A DNA stretch of 64,000 nucleotides from Actinomycetes bacterium (GTDB taxonomy: Bacteria > Actinomycetota > Actinomycetes > Mycobacteriales > Mycobacteriaceae), in assembly GCA_023404955.1 (NCBI GenBank), contig JAEXZY010000128.1, positions 1 to 64,000 of the forward strand. The letters are read 5' to 3'. The notes under the pieces are model-generated. The model was not told the origin of the DNA. It did not search any database and saw only the letters and a program-made list of their open reading frames with translations. A program made the position numbers and the translations under genes. Below, piece by piece: positions 49,788-57,903 of this stretch. Every line of letters begins with the position of its first letter. Within the stretch, counting starts at the first letter, position 1.

Positions 49788-50621
49788 ATGAACACAGTGG
49801 TTCTGCGCTGCACCCGGGCGGTGGCGCGGGCCGGTGCGGCCCGCCCCTACAGCGCGCGGCGCACCGCGCGGGCACTGTCCTTGCCGTTGCCGCGCGCTGT
49901 TGCCGCCGAGATCCGCTGGATGTTCCGCCCGCCCGGCACTTGCCTGAGCGGCGTGGCGATCAACGCCGTACTGGCCGCGCTGTGGCTGCTGGTGCAGCCA
50001 CTGACGCGGCACAGCCTGCACAACGATCTGATCGTCGTCGTCGACACCTACTTCGCCTCGTTCATCCTGGCCGACATCACGACCACGAACATGCTCGGCT
50101 CCGACCACTACCGCGTGCAGGCCGCGATGGCCGACGGCACACCCCTGTGGCGGATCCTGCTGGTGAAGAACCTCGCGCTGTTCGCGGTGGTCGGTCTGCC
50201 CACGTTGGTGGCAGCGGTGCTGTTCACGCTGTGGTTCGACACACCGTCGCGGCTGGTTCGCACGGTCCCCAATGTCCTGGTGCCGGTGGTGTCGTGGCTC
50301 GGCATCGGGAACCTGGTGTCGGTGCTGCTCCCGGTGGCCGCCGCCCCGTTGATCCGTCGGTGGCGGCGCCGCTCCGAGACCCGGCGGGTGGGATTCTGGC
50401 TGGCCGCGCTGGCTCTGCCCTATGCGCTGTACTACATCGCCGATCCGATCGGTGGCGTCGAGCACGAGGTGTTCTGGAACCGGGTGCCGGCGGCCATCGG
50501 CCCCATCCTCGGCCGCGACACCAAGAGCTTCGTGCATCTGGGCATCGCGCTGGCGGTGTGGGCACTGGCCACCGCCGCCGCGGTGCTGTGGGTGCGGCGG
50601 CGGGGGCTGAGGCTGCGCTAG
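49788..50621 (+). CDS. Multi-pass membrane protein, ABC-2-permease-like
   Basis: A 277-residue protein with about six hydrophobic segments (for example GVAINAVLAALWLLV, LALFAVVGLPTLVAAVLFTL, VSWLGIGNLVSVLLPVAA and LGIALAVWALATAAAVLWV) and Arg-rich loops. The organisation resembles ABC-2 transporter membrane subunits, but no paired ATPase gene is adjacent on this strand. It is divergent from the ABC exporter gene and convergent with the TctC-type gene. ATG 49788 was chosen; TTG 49758 would add ten residues. Function unknown. Confidence 0.78.
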   Translation: MNTVVLRCTRAVARAGAARPYSARRTARALSLPLPRAVAAEIRWMFRPPGTCLSGVAINAVLAALWLLVQPLTRHSLHNDLIVVVDTYFASFILADITTTNMLGSDHYRVQAAMADGTPLWRILLVKNLALFAVVGLPTLVAAVLFTLWFDTPSRLVRTVPNVLVPVVSWLGIGNLVSVLLPVAAAPLIRRWRRRSETRRVGFWLAALALPYALYYIADPIGGVEHEVFWNRVPAAIGPILGRDTKSFVHLGIALAVWALATAAAVLWVRRRGLRLR

Positions 50622-50629
50622 GCGGTGAC

Positions 50630-51580
50630 TCAGGCGACCCGGTACGCCGCCTCGACGTCGGCCTGGGTGTCGGCGAGGAACGCCTGCAGCTCGTCTCCGA
50701 CCATGAACGTGGTCACGAAGCCGCTGCGCTCGGCGATGCCGGTCCATGTCGGCGACTGCACCATGGTGGCCAGTGCCTGACGCCAGTAGTCGACGGCGTA
50801 CTGCGGCATCGCCGGTGGTCCGTAGAGCCCGCGCCAGTTCGCCAGCGTCACGTCGAGGCCCTGTTCGCGCGCCGTGGGTACATCGAGGCCGGGCAACCGG
50901 TCCTCCGACAGCACCCCGAGCGCACGCAGCTGACCGCTGCGGATCTGGTCGACGAACTCGCTGACCCCGCCGATCGCCACCTCGACCTCGCCGCCGAGCA
51001 GCGCCGCGGTTTGCGCGCCGCCGCCCTCGTGCGCAACGTAGCGCGTGGCCCGTGGATCACCGGCGGCAGCGTTGACGAGCAGATCGAACGGCGCCTCGTC
51101 GTCGGGCGCGGCGCCGACGGTGATGCGGTTCCGGTCGGCTTTGATCGCCGCCATCAGGTCGGTGAGGTTCTGGTACGGCGAAGTCGGGGTGGTGACGACG
51201 ACGAAGTACTCGGTCATCAGCCGGGCGATCATCGTGACGTCGGCGTAGCCGTACCGGGATACGCCCCGGGCCTGGTTCATCATCGTCGCCAGCGAGGCGA
51301 CGGACAGCTGGTCGTCGGCACCGCGATACTGCTCGACCATCGCGGCGAGGAAATCCGAACCGCTGTTTCCGGGCCGATTCTGCACCGGCAGAGGCACATC
51401 GACGATGTGCTCGGCCTGCAGCGCCTCGACCACGGAGCGGATCGTCAGATCGAACCCGCTGCCCGGGCCGGCGCCGGCGGTCATCGTCACCGGGCCGGTC
51501 GGATAGGGCGCAGCGACGGCGGTGGGCGAGATGGTGACGAGGAGCAGGAGCGCGAGCAGTGCGCGTGTCAACACCTTCAT
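50630..51580 (-). CDS. Orphan tripartite tricarboxylate transporter substrate-binding protein (TctC/Bug family)
   Basis: A 316-residue exported binding protein. The signal peptide covers residues 1-24 (LLALLLLVTISPTAVAA). The mature part follows the TctC/Bug plan: YPTGPVTMTAGAGPGSGFDL start, VQNRPGNSG loop and VDQIRSGQLRALGVLSEDR in lobe 2 (quoted in part). These proteins bind carboxylates or small amphiphiles. The TctA and TctB membrane partners are absent nearby; the next gene is a DUF4239-like membrane protein 13 bp upstream on the same strand. ATG 51580 has GGAAGG at 8-base spacing. Confidence 0.9.
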   Translation of the reverse strand: MKVLTRALLALLLLVTISPTAVAAPYPTGPVTMTAGAGPGSGFDLTIRSVVEALQAEHIVDVPLPVQNRPGNSGSDFLAAMVEQYRGADDQLSVASLATMMNQARGVSRYGYADVTMIARLMTEYFVVVTTPTSPYQNLTDLMAAIKADRNRITVGAAPDDEAPFDLLVNAAAGDPRATRYVAHEGGGAQTAALLGGEVEVAIGGVSEFVDQIRSGQLRALGVLSEDRLPGLDVPTAREQGLDVTLANWRGLYGPPAMPQYAVDYWRQALATMVQSPTWTGIAERSGFVTTFMVGDELQAFLADTQADVEAAYRVA

Positions 51581-51593
51581 GGGGCAGGCCTTC

Positions 51594-52397
51594 CTAGCGG
51601 GGGTCGCCGCGCTCGTCGCACGGAGCTTGGACACCGGCGTCGATACGCGCCAGCGTGCGGGACATCTCGACCGGGGCGATGCTGCCGTGGTTGCCGGCGT
51701 AGGGCCGGTCGAGGAAGAACACGACGAGGAGCCCGGCGGTGATCAGCGCCGAGACACATGCGATCGGCAGCGCCTGGATGAACTTGTTCTCCCGAGGGTC
51801 TGCCTGAATCACCATGTAACTCAACGTCAGAAAGGCACCGATGCCGAGCGCGAACCACAGCGGAGCGGGCAGCGTGGGTTCTGCTTCGGCAAGACGCTCG
51901 CGTCGGCCGTCGCGCCGCTGCGCCTCCTGGTCGAACCACTGCCCGTACGCGGCTTCCTGGCGGGCATCCCCGGGTGTGGTGGCGGCGAAATCGACGCGCA
52001 GTCGGTCCACCCACTCCTCGGTCGCGTCGCTGATGCGGCCGTCGCGCATCGCGGGCCACTCGTCGCCGATCACCGCGCGGGCGTAACACACCAGATCGCC
52101 GCGCAGCCGGTCCCCTGCAGGCGGAGGAAGAATCGTGGCGACCGAGTTCATCTCCGTCAGGGCGATCGCCTCGATACTCGCGCCTTCTCGGGCGCGCTGA
52201 AAACTCTGCAGTGCGAACAGGATCACGAAGGCGAGCATGACCGCGAACATCGTGCCGATGACCGACAGCGAGCCGGCGCTGCGGGTCAGGTCCGTGAACC
52301 ATCCCCCTTCGGGGGCGCGCGTTCGCACCAACAGTTTCGCGGTGACTGCGGTGGCGACCACGGCAAGGACGACGAGCGGGATCAGCCACGTGAGCAC
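51594..52397 (-). CDS. DUF4239-like (bestrophin-like domain) membrane protein
   Basis: A 267-residue membrane protein resembling the DUF4239 family. Two helices lie at the N terminus (residues 3-20 and 45-65), followed by a soluble helical domain of about 120 residues and two C-terminal helices (LWFALGIGAFLTLSYMVI and ALITAGLLVVFFLD). The family is sometimes described as bestrophin-like, implying an anion channel, but function is unproven. GTG 52397 is the first start in frame. It probably forms a two-gene unit with the TctC-type gene. Confidence 0.75.
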   Translation of the reverse strand: MLTWLIPLVVLAVVATAVTAKLLVRTRAPEGGWFTDLTRSAGSLSVIGTMFAVMLAFVILFALQSFQRAREGASIEAIALTEMNSVATILPPPAGDRLRGDLVCYARAVIGDEWPAMRDGRISDATEEWVDRLRVDFAATTPGDARQEAAYGQWFDQEAQRRDGRRERLAEAEPTLPAPLWFALGIGAFLTLSYMVIQADPRENKFIQALPIACVSALITAGLLVVFFLDRPYAGNHGSIAPVEMSRTLARIDAGVQAPCDERGDPR

Positions 52398-52455
52398 GGC
52401 AAGACTCTAGAGGGATGCTCCTACTTCCGTGGCGGCTCGGTGAAACTGTGAGGAG

Positions 52456-53214
52456 TCAGTTCGGGTCGGCCTCGTTCAGGGTCCGCACGACGTCGTCGTA
52501 GTCGCCGCGCACCTCGGAGTAACGAAGGAACTTGACTCGTTCCACCAGGATCTCCTTGCCGTCCGGATCACCCTCCAAGATCTGCATCACCTCGGCGATG
52601 AAGTCGTGGAGCGGCATCGCGAACGAGCTCTCCCGTTGTCCGGGAAGCAGATCGGTGGCCACCGACGGCGGTACCAGTTCCTTCAGCGTCACCGGGGTGT
52701 CGGCGAGCTGCAGACGCAGCGACTCGGTGAGCTGATGAATGGCCGCCTTGGAGGCGTTGTAGCTCGGGGTGATCTTCAGCGGCGTGAACGCCAAGCCAGA
52801 CGAGACGGTGATGATCGTCGCGGCCTGCTGCTTCTGGAGATGATCGATGAACGCGGCGATGAGCCGGATCGGACCAAGCAGGTTGGTGGTGATGACCTCT
52901 TCCGCCGAGTCGAGGAACCCGTCGGGGCGGTGCCAGTCCTCCACCCGCATCACGCCGGCCATCGCAACGATCACGTTGAGGTCGGGGTGGCGTTCGAGGA
53001 CCGTCTGAGCCGCGGCGGTGATGCTGGCCGGGTCGGTCGTGTCGATCTGCACGGTGTCGATGCCGGGATGCTGTGCGGCGATCTCGTCGAGGAGTTCGGA
53101 GCGGCGGCCGCCGACGATGACGGTGTTCCCTTTGTCGTGCAGCGCGAGCGCCAGCGCCAGTCCGATCCCGCTGGTGGAACCGGGAATGAAAATGGTGTTC
53201 CCCGTGATGTTCAC
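52456..53214 (-). CDS. SDR-family oxidoreductase (DltE-like)
   Basis: A 252-residue short-chain dehydrogenase. Cofactor motif PGSTSGIGLALA (near residues 11-22), active-site Ser in ITVSSGLAF and Tyr-Lys pair in SYNASKAAIHQL. The sequence style matches the DltE-like branch with unknown substrate. It lies 16 bp downstream of the aldo/keto reductase gene and shares its promoter, which carries a perfect 17-bp palindrome. Pairing of SDR and AKR genes with an XRE regulator nearby suggests an inducible carbonyl-detoxification unit. Confidence 0.9.
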   Translation of the reverse strand: MNITGNTIFIPGSTSGIGLALALALHDKGNTVIVGGRRSELLDEIAAQHPGIDTVQIDTTDPASITAAAQTVLERHPDLNVIVAMAGVMRVEDWHRPDGFLDSAEEVITTNLLGPIRLIAAFIDHLQKQQAATIITVSSGLAFTPLKITPSYNASKAAIHQLTESLRLQLADTPVTLKELVPPSVATDLLPGQRESSFAMPLHDFIAEVMQILEGDPDGKEILVERVKFLRYSEVRGDYDDVVRTLNEADPN

Positions 53215-53230
53215 GATGGTCCTCTCGCTG

Positions 53231-54199
53231 TCAGCGCACGCCGCGCTCGGCGTATCGGCCGCCCTGCACCTGATCGCTCAGCGGTTGCAGTTGCGCCAGC
53301 GCATCGTCGTCGAGTTCGACGTCCAGCGACGCCGCGTTCTGATCGAGCCGCTCGGCGTGCCGGGTACCGGGAATCGGCACGACCGAGACGCCGAGCCGCT
53401 CCGACTGGGCGTACACCCACGCCAACGCCACCTGCGCCGGCAGCACACCGAGCCGATCCGCGACCGCGCGCACGGTGTCGGCAATGACATGATTCTGTTG
53501 GCTGGCCTCGCCGGTGAATCGCGGGTTCTTGGCGCGAAAGTCCTTGGGGTCCAGGTTCTCCGTATTGACCGACCCGGTCAGGAAGCCGCGCCCCAGAGGC
53601 GCATAGGGCACGAGCCCGATCCCGAGCTCGGCCATCACGGGCGTGACCTGCTCGACATCCCGTGTCCACAGGGAGTATTCACTCTGCACCGCAGAGATGG
53701 GGTGCACGGCGTGGGCACGGCGCAGCAGTTCAGCGCTGACCTCGCTGAGACCGAGGTACCGGACTTTCCCTTCCGTCACCAGTTCGGCCATCGCGCCGAC
53801 GGTGTCCTCGATCTCCGCGTTGTCCGGCGGCCGGTGCAGGTAGTAGAGATCGATGTGGTCGACCCCGAGTCGCAGCAACGAAGCCTCGCACGAACGCTTG
53901 ACGTACGGCGGATCGCCGCGGTGTACCCGGTTCTCGTCGCCGCTGCTGCGGTCGATACCGAACTTCGTGGCCAGCTGGACGGCGTCTCTGCGGCCGGCGA
54001 TCCCGCGGCCGACCAAGACCTCGTTGTGGCCCGCGCCGTACTGGTCCGCGGTGTCGAGGAGTGTGACACCGACATCGAGGGCGTGGCCGATGGTGGCGAT
54101 GCTGGTGTCCCAGTCGGATTCGCCGTAGTACTCACTCATCCCCATGCAGCCCAAGCCTTGAGCCGACACGTCGAGCCCGCCGAGAGTCGTTCGCTTCAC
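53231..54199 (-). CDS. Aldo/keto reductase
   Basis: A 322-residue NADPH-dependent aldo/keto reductase with the (beta/alpha)8 fold. The catalytic tetrad is visible: Asp in DTADQYG, the Tyr of the same motif, Lys in LATKFG and His in YYLHRPP. The C-terminal cofactor region VVPIPGTRHAERL is canonical. It acts on aldehydes or quinones broadly. Start ATG 54199 has AAAGGAT upstream. The SDR gene follows within 16 bp. Confidence 0.92.
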   Translation of the reverse strand: MKRTTLGGLDVSAQGLGCMGMSEYYGESDWDTSIATIGHALDVGVTLLDTADQYGAGHNEVLVGRGIAGRRDAVQLATKFGIDRSSGDENRVHRGDPPYVKRSCEASLLRLGVDHIDLYYLHRPPDNAEIEDTVGAMAELVTEGKVRYLGLSEVSAELLRRAHAVHPISAVQSEYSLWTRDVEQVTPVMAELGIGLVPYAPLGRGFLTGSVNTENLDPKDFRAKNPRFTGEASQQNHVIADTVRAVADRLGVLPAQVALAWVYAQSERLGVSVVPIPGTRHAERLDQNAASLDVELDDDALAQLQPLSDQVQGGRYAERGVR

Positions 54200-54259
54200 G
54201 ATCGATCCTTTCCATGATCACTGCATCATCGACGCTAGTCAGCGGACCCTCGGGCACAA

Positions 54260-54276
54260 TGGGTGCAGTGCACCCA
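54260..54276. promoter_or_regulatory. Perfect 17-bp palindrome upstream of the AKR/SDR genes
   Basis: TGGGTGCA-G-TGCACCCA is a perfect inverted repeat of 8-bp arms around one base. It starts 61 bp upstream of the aldo/keto reductase start codon, in the 83-bp gap after the EthD-like gene. Probable operator for the XRE-family regulator encoded 400 bp away. Confidence 0.6.
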
Positions 54277-54282
54277 GGGACG

Positions 54283-54591
54283 TCACGACGCTGACGAGAC
54301 CACCGTCATGATCGGTGTGAGGTCGGTGAAGTTCTTGACATCCTCAGATACGGGCCCGGATTCGGGCGCCGTGAGGGCGCGGTCCAGACCGGCGCGGTCG
54401 GTGAAATGGCACAGCGCCACCGCTACGACATGTTGTCCGTCAATGGCATCCTCCGGGTAATAGACGTCGGTGCGCTCCAGACCGAACGGCGCCCACGTCT
54501 TTCCCACGAACGGAATGTGGTTGTTGTCGTAGTAATTGCGGTCGAAGGAGCTGGTGCCGTCACCGACGTAGGTGACCAGGAGCACGGACAT
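54283..54591 (-). CDS. EthD-family small protein
   Basis: A 102-residue dimeric alpha/beta barrel-type protein of the EthD family, with the typical MSVLLVTYVG start, the FDRNYYDNNHIPFVGKTW block, and a hydrophobic C-terminal strand. Members act as accessory or degradative proteins in ether or polyketide metabolism; the role here is undefined. ATG 54591 has GAGAGGAT upstream. It lies 34 bp downstream of the XRE regulator gene and upstream of the AKR/SDR pair, all on the same strand. Confidence 0.83.
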   Translation of the reverse strand: MSVLLVTYVGDGTSSFDRNYYDNNHIPFVGKTWAPFGLERTDVYYPEDAIDGQHVVAVALCHFTDRAGLDRALTAPESGPVSEDVKNFTDLTPIMTVVSSAS

Positions 54592-54625
54592 GGTGGATCC
54601 TCTCGTATGCGTTCGGTAATGGGAC

Positions 54626-55441
54626 TCAGCTCGTGGCCGCCCACGAGCACAGCAGTGACAGCGCCTCCGCGCTGGGGGAATTGGGCTCGGCGTGATAGAC
54701 GACCAATTCCTGTCCAGGACTGGAGCGCACGTCGAAGGTCTGCATCGTGAGCGTGATCGGCCCGACCACCGGGTGCCGAAATGACTTCGTCTGCAGCGAC
54801 TTTCGTCGAGCGTCATTACGGGTCCACAGGTCGGCGAACGCAGGACTGGACTCGAGAAGCTCGTCGCGAACCGTGCACAGACGTACGTCGTTGGGGGCGA
54901 GTCCGAAGCCGTGCCGGAAACCGGCCACGGCATCCTCGGCGACGACAGACCAGTTGCAGTAGAAGGTCTGCGCGTCCGGCTCGGTGAAGACCACGTGCAT
55001 CATGTTCTTCGAGCGCGCCCATTGCGGGAAGAGCGCGTCCGCGATGTCATTGCTGGCCAGCACGTCGTAGGCCCGGTTGTAGACGAACGCCGGATTGAAG
55101 GGCCACATCTCGAGCAGTTCCAGCAGCGCGGGGTCGACGCGGTTGCTGGCGCTGCCGCGCTCCTGCGGGCTGAGCCCGGCCAGCCGGAAGAGATGCTCGC
55201 GGGCGTCGTCAGGAAGCTGGAGGACAGCCGAGAGTGCGTCGATCACCTGAGGCGAAGGGCTGCGCTCTCGGCCCTGCTCGAGGCGGGTGTAGTAGTCGAC
55301 GCTCATCCCGGCCAGCAGCGCCACTTCCTCGCGTCGCAGGCCGGTGACCCTGCGCATCCCGTCGCTGGGCAGGCCCACGTCCGCCGGAGTCACCTGGCCG
55401 CGACGGGATCGCAGGTAATCACCGAGACCGTTGCTGGCCAT
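54626..55441 (-). CDS. XRE-family regulator with MmyB-like ligand-binding domain
   Basis: A 271-residue regulator. The N-terminal HTH_XRE is readable as GLRREEVALLAGMSVDYYTRLEQGRERSP (about residues 35-60; only part needed). The C-terminal MmyB-like PAS-type domain begins near residue 110 (ALLELLEMWPFNPAFVYNRA) and ends with the LVVYHAEPNSPS block. The family represses or activates adjacent oxidoreductase genes in response to small molecules such as fatty acids. ATG 55441 (MASNGLGDYLRSRR) was chosen over 55450. No strong ribosome site is visible, so the message may be leaderless. Confidence 0.9.
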   Translation of the reverse strand: MASNGLGDYLRSRRGQVTPADVGLPSDGMRRVTGLRREEVALLAGMSVDYYTRLEQGRERSPSPQVIDALSAVLQLPDDAREHLFRLAGLSPQERGSASNRVDPALLELLEMWPFNPAFVYNRAYDVLASNDIADALFPQWARSKNMMHVVFTEPDAQTFYCNWSVVAEDAVAGFRHGFGLAPNDVRLCTVRDELLESSPAFADLWTRNDARRKSLQTKSFRHPVVGPITLTMQTFDVRSSPGQELVVYHAEPNSPSAEALSLLCSWAATS

Positions 55442-55504
55442 GCCCCGCATTCTAGGAGGCGCGACCCTGGCGTTCCTGGTTGTGACGCACCCCCTCTAAC
55501 GCAA

Positions 55505-55530
55505 TCAGGCCCCCTCGAAAGGGGGCCTGA
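55505..55530. terminator. Strong hairpin after tRNA-Tyr
   Basis: A perfect 11-bp stem (TCAGGCCCCCT / AGGGGGCCTGA) with loop CGAA begins 6 bp beyond the 3' end of the tRNA gene. Likely terminator for the tRNA, and a barrier before the XRE gene. Confidence 0.8.
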
Positions 55531-55536
55531 CCAGCG

Positions 55537-55619
55537 TGGCAGGTACAGGATTCGAACCTGTGTAGGCGTTAGCCGACGGATTTACAGTCCGCTCCCATTG
55601 GCCGCTCGGGCAACCTGCC
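55537..55619 (-). tRNA. tRNA-Tyr (anticodon GTA)
   Basis: An 83-nt class II tRNA. Acceptor stem GGCAGGT/ACCTGCC with discriminator A, anticodon loop CTGTAAA with GTA at 55583-55585, a long variable arm, and T-loop GGTTCGAATCC. CCA is not encoded. Tyr is assigned from the GUA anticodon and the long variable arm usual for bacterial tRNA-Tyr. Confidence 0.96.
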
Positions 55620-55643
55620 GGGTTCGCGTGTAGCGCGCACAGC

Positions 55644-55674
55644 AGGATACAACGACGGCATACCCCGACGACAA
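55644..55674 (-). promoter_or_regulatory. Possible promoter of tRNA-Tyr
   Basis: On the minus strand a -35-like TTGTCG and a -10-like TATCCT are 19 bases apart; the -10 ends 25 bp before the mature tRNA 5' end. The spacer is longer than ideal. Confidence 0.3.
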
Positions 55675-55754
55675 ATCGCCAGGGTGGTGTGGCCGCCGCA
55701 CGGGCCTGCGGCCAAGATGGAACCACGCACCGATCACGAGGGAGGGACGGATCC

Positions 55755-56246
55755 ATGGCGGATTCATCGTTCGACATCGTCAGCAAGGCCGATCGCCAAG
55801 AGGTCGACAACGCGCTCAACCAGGCTGCCAAGGAATTGTCCACCCGTTTCGACTTCCGCGGCACCGACACCACCATCGAGTGGCAGGGCGAGGAAGGCAT
55901 CATCCTCATCTCCTCCACCGAGGAGCGCGTCAAGGCCGCCGTCGACGTCTTCAAGGAGAAGCTCATCCGGCGCGACATCTCGATGAAGGCGTTCGAGGCA
56001 GGCGACCCGCAGCCCTCCGGTAAGACCTACAAGGTCATCGGCAGCATCAAGCAGGGCATCGACAGCGAGAACGCCAAGAAGATCACCAAACTCATCCGCG
56101 ACGAGGGCCCCAAGGGAGTTAAGGCCCAGATTCAGGGCGAGGAGATCCGCGTCAGCTCCAAGAAGCGCGACGACCTGCAGGCCGTCCAGGCCCTGCTCCG
56201 CGGCGCCGACCTCGAGGTGGCGCTGCAGTTCGTCAACTACCGCTGA
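55755..56246 (+). CDS. YajQ-family nucleotide-binding protein (Rv0566c orthologue)
   Basis: A 163-residue YajQ/DUF520 protein with two ferredoxin-like domains. The family start MADSSFDIVSKADRQEVDNA and the VIGSIKQGIDSENAKKI linker are clear. In Xanthomonas a homologue binds cyclic di-GMP; in others it binds nucleic acids or tRNA. Length is full. GGAGGGA lies 9 bases before ATG 55755. Together with gpsA, htpX, grcC1 and menJ it reproduces the order seen in M. tuberculosis Rv0566c-Rv0561c. Confidence 0.95.
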   Translation: MADSSFDIVSKADRQEVDNALNQAAKELSTRFDFRGTDTTIEWQGEEGIILISSTEERVKAAVDVFKEKLIRRDISMKAFEAGDPQPSGKTYKVIGSIKQGIDSENAKKITKLIRDEGPKGVKAQIQGEEIRVSSKKRDDLQAVQALLRGADLEVALQFVNYR

Positions 56247-56312
56247 CCTCGAACGTGGGGGTTGTGTACGCAAAAGCGACGTAAAGCGTGCACAAGCCCC
56301 ACGCTCGACGGG

Positions 56313-56795
56313 TCAGTGCTCGACCGCGCCCCGAACAGCCTCTGCCGTGCTCGTGTCGACCTGAGAGAACAACCCGAGCAGGCGCTGGATCACGGCCGTG
56401 AAGCCGGCCTCGAAGTTCTCGAGCACCGGCGGGAAGAGCGGCGCGACGGCGAATCCGTCGTCGGTGACCGTCCACCCCATGTCGCGCAGCGCCGACACCA
56501 GCTCGATCAACCCCACGCGGATCGCGTCGAGGTGGGCCCCACCCGTCGTCAGTGCAGCTCGGACCGACTCCAGCTGGGCCCGCATCTGCATTTGCACCGC
56601 GATGTCCCGCTCGGCGGTGGCTGCTGCTGCGGCGCCACCACCCTCCGCCTGCCAGGCCGCGTCCAGGTGCGCCAGCGCGGCCCTTTGCTCGGCGACGGCA
56701 GCGTCCAGATCCGCGATGTGACCGCCGAGCTGACCTGCTGCTGCGGTCACGCTCTGCGGGTCGGAAGCTTCGATCGTCGACACCGTGACCGACAC
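56313..56795 (-). CDS. WXG100/EspC-like helical protein (possible type VII secretion substrate)
   Basis: A 160-residue helical protein. The N-terminal 100 residues have the two-helix hairpin layout of WXG100/EspC-like proteins with a turn at AAWQAEGGGAAAAA (near residues 46-60), a Trp-x-x-x-Gly variant of WxG. The C-terminal 50 residues contain the Asp/Gly-rich WTVTDDGFAVAP and another amphipathic helix. No signal peptide. No ESX machinery genes are nearby, so secretion is inference from the fold pattern. GTG 56795 is supported by GAGGGGG just upstream. It converges on yajQ and is divergent from gpsA. Confidence 0.65.
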   Translation of the reverse strand: MSVTVSTIEASDPQSVTAAAGQLGGHIADLDAAVAEQRAALAHLDAAWQAEGGGAAAAATAERDIAVQMQMRAQLESVRAALTTGGAHLDAIRVGLIELVSALRDMGWTVTDDGFAVAPLFPPVLENFEAGFTAVIQRLLGLFSQVDTSTAEAVRGAVEH

Positions 56796-56877
56796 ATGAC
56801 CCCCTCAGCAACGTCTCGATCATTATGCCCACCAAACCCGCCTCGCCGGTCAGTCAGCGCCCCTAGGGTGATCTCCC

Positions 56878-57903
56878 ATGGCACCTGCACAGCGCGAACC
56901 CAAAGTCGTCGTCCTCGGGGGCGGATCCTGGGGCACCACCGTGGCCTCGATCTGTGCCCGGCGCGGCCCGACGTTGCAGTGGGTGCGCTCGCAGGAAACG
57001 GCCGACGACATCAACAACCACCACCGCAACACCAAATATCTGGGCAACGAGGTGGAACTGGCCCACGACCTGAAGGCGACCACCGACTTCGTCGAGGCCG
57101 CCGAGTGCGCCGACGTCATCGTGATGGGCGTGCCGTCGCACGGCTTCCGCGGCGTCCTCACCGAACTGGCGGCGTCGCTGCGCCCCTGGGTGCCGGTGGT
57201 GTCACTGGTCAAAGGCCTCGAACAGGGCACCAATTACCGGATGAGCGAGGTCGTCGACGAGGTGCTTCCGGGACATCCGGCGGGAATCCTGGCCGGCCCC
57301 AACATCGCCCGCGAGGTCGCCGAAGGCTACGCCGCAGCCGCGGTGCTCGCGATGCCCGACCAGCACCTGGCCGCGCAGCTGGCGAACCTGTTCCGCACCA
57401 AGCGTTTCCGCACCTACACCACCGACGACGTGGTGGGTGTGGAGATGGCCGGCGCCCTCAAGAACGTCTACGCGATCGCTGTCGGCATGGGGTATTCGCT
57501 CGGTATCGGCGAGAACACCCGCGCGATGGTGATGGCGCGGGCGGTGCGCGAGATGTCCAAGATGGGTGAGGCCATCGGCGGGCACCGCGACACTTTCGCG
57601 GGACTGGCCGGCATGGGCGACCTGATCGTGACGTGCACCAGTCAGCGCAGCCGCAACCGCCACGTCGGCGAACAGCTGGGCGCGGGCAAGCCGATCGAGG
57701 AGATCATCGAATCGATGAACCAGGTCGCCGAAGGGGTCAAGGCGTCCAGCGTAATCATGGAGTTCGCCGACAAGCTCGACATCTCGATGCCGATCGCGCG
57801 GGAGGTCGACGGCGTCGTCAACCATGGCGCGACCGTCGAAGACGCCTACCACGGGTTGATGCTGGAGAAGCCGGGCCACGAGGTGCACGGCTCGGGGTTC
57901 TAG
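56878..57903 (+). CDS. gpsA: NAD(P)-dependent glycerol-3-phosphate dehydrogenase
   Basis: A 341-residue GpsA that interconverts dihydroxyacetone phosphate and glycerol 3-phosphate, supplying the backbone for phospholipids. The Rossmann motif is VLGGGSWGTTVA (about 11-22). The substrate lysines are in VSLVKGLEQGT and GALKNVYAIA, and the family signature GLAGMGDLIVTC is complete. It corresponds to M. tuberculosis Rv0564c (gpdA1) by position. The stop codon overlaps that of the convergent small secreted protein gene. Confidence 0.96.
   Translation: MAPAQREPKVVVLGGGSWGTTVASICARRGPTLQWVRSQETADDINNHHRNTKYLGNEVELAHDLKATTDFVEAAECADVIVMGVPSHGFRGVLTELAASLRPWVPVVSLVKGLEQGTNYRMSEVVDEVLPGHPAGILAGPNIAREVAEGYAAAAVLAMPDQHLAAQLANLFRTKRFRTYTTDDVVGVEMAGALKNVYAIAVGMGYSLGIGENTRAMVMARAVREMSKMGEAIGGHRDTFAGLAGMGDLIVTCTSQRSRNRHVGEQLGAGKPIEEIIESMNQVAEGVKASSVIMEFADKLDISMPIAREVDGVVNHGATVEDAYHGLMLEKPGHEVHGSGF

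Noticed and set aside
49940..51742. 600-codon plus-strand frame across the membrane protein and TctC genes
   Set aside because: Overlaps two well-supported genes on both strands, no recognisable domain and no start signal.
55537..55619. tRNA-Tyr as an integration site for a mobile island
   Set aside because: No integrase, direct repeat of the tRNA 3' end, or phage gene is visible nearby; flanking genes look chromosomal.
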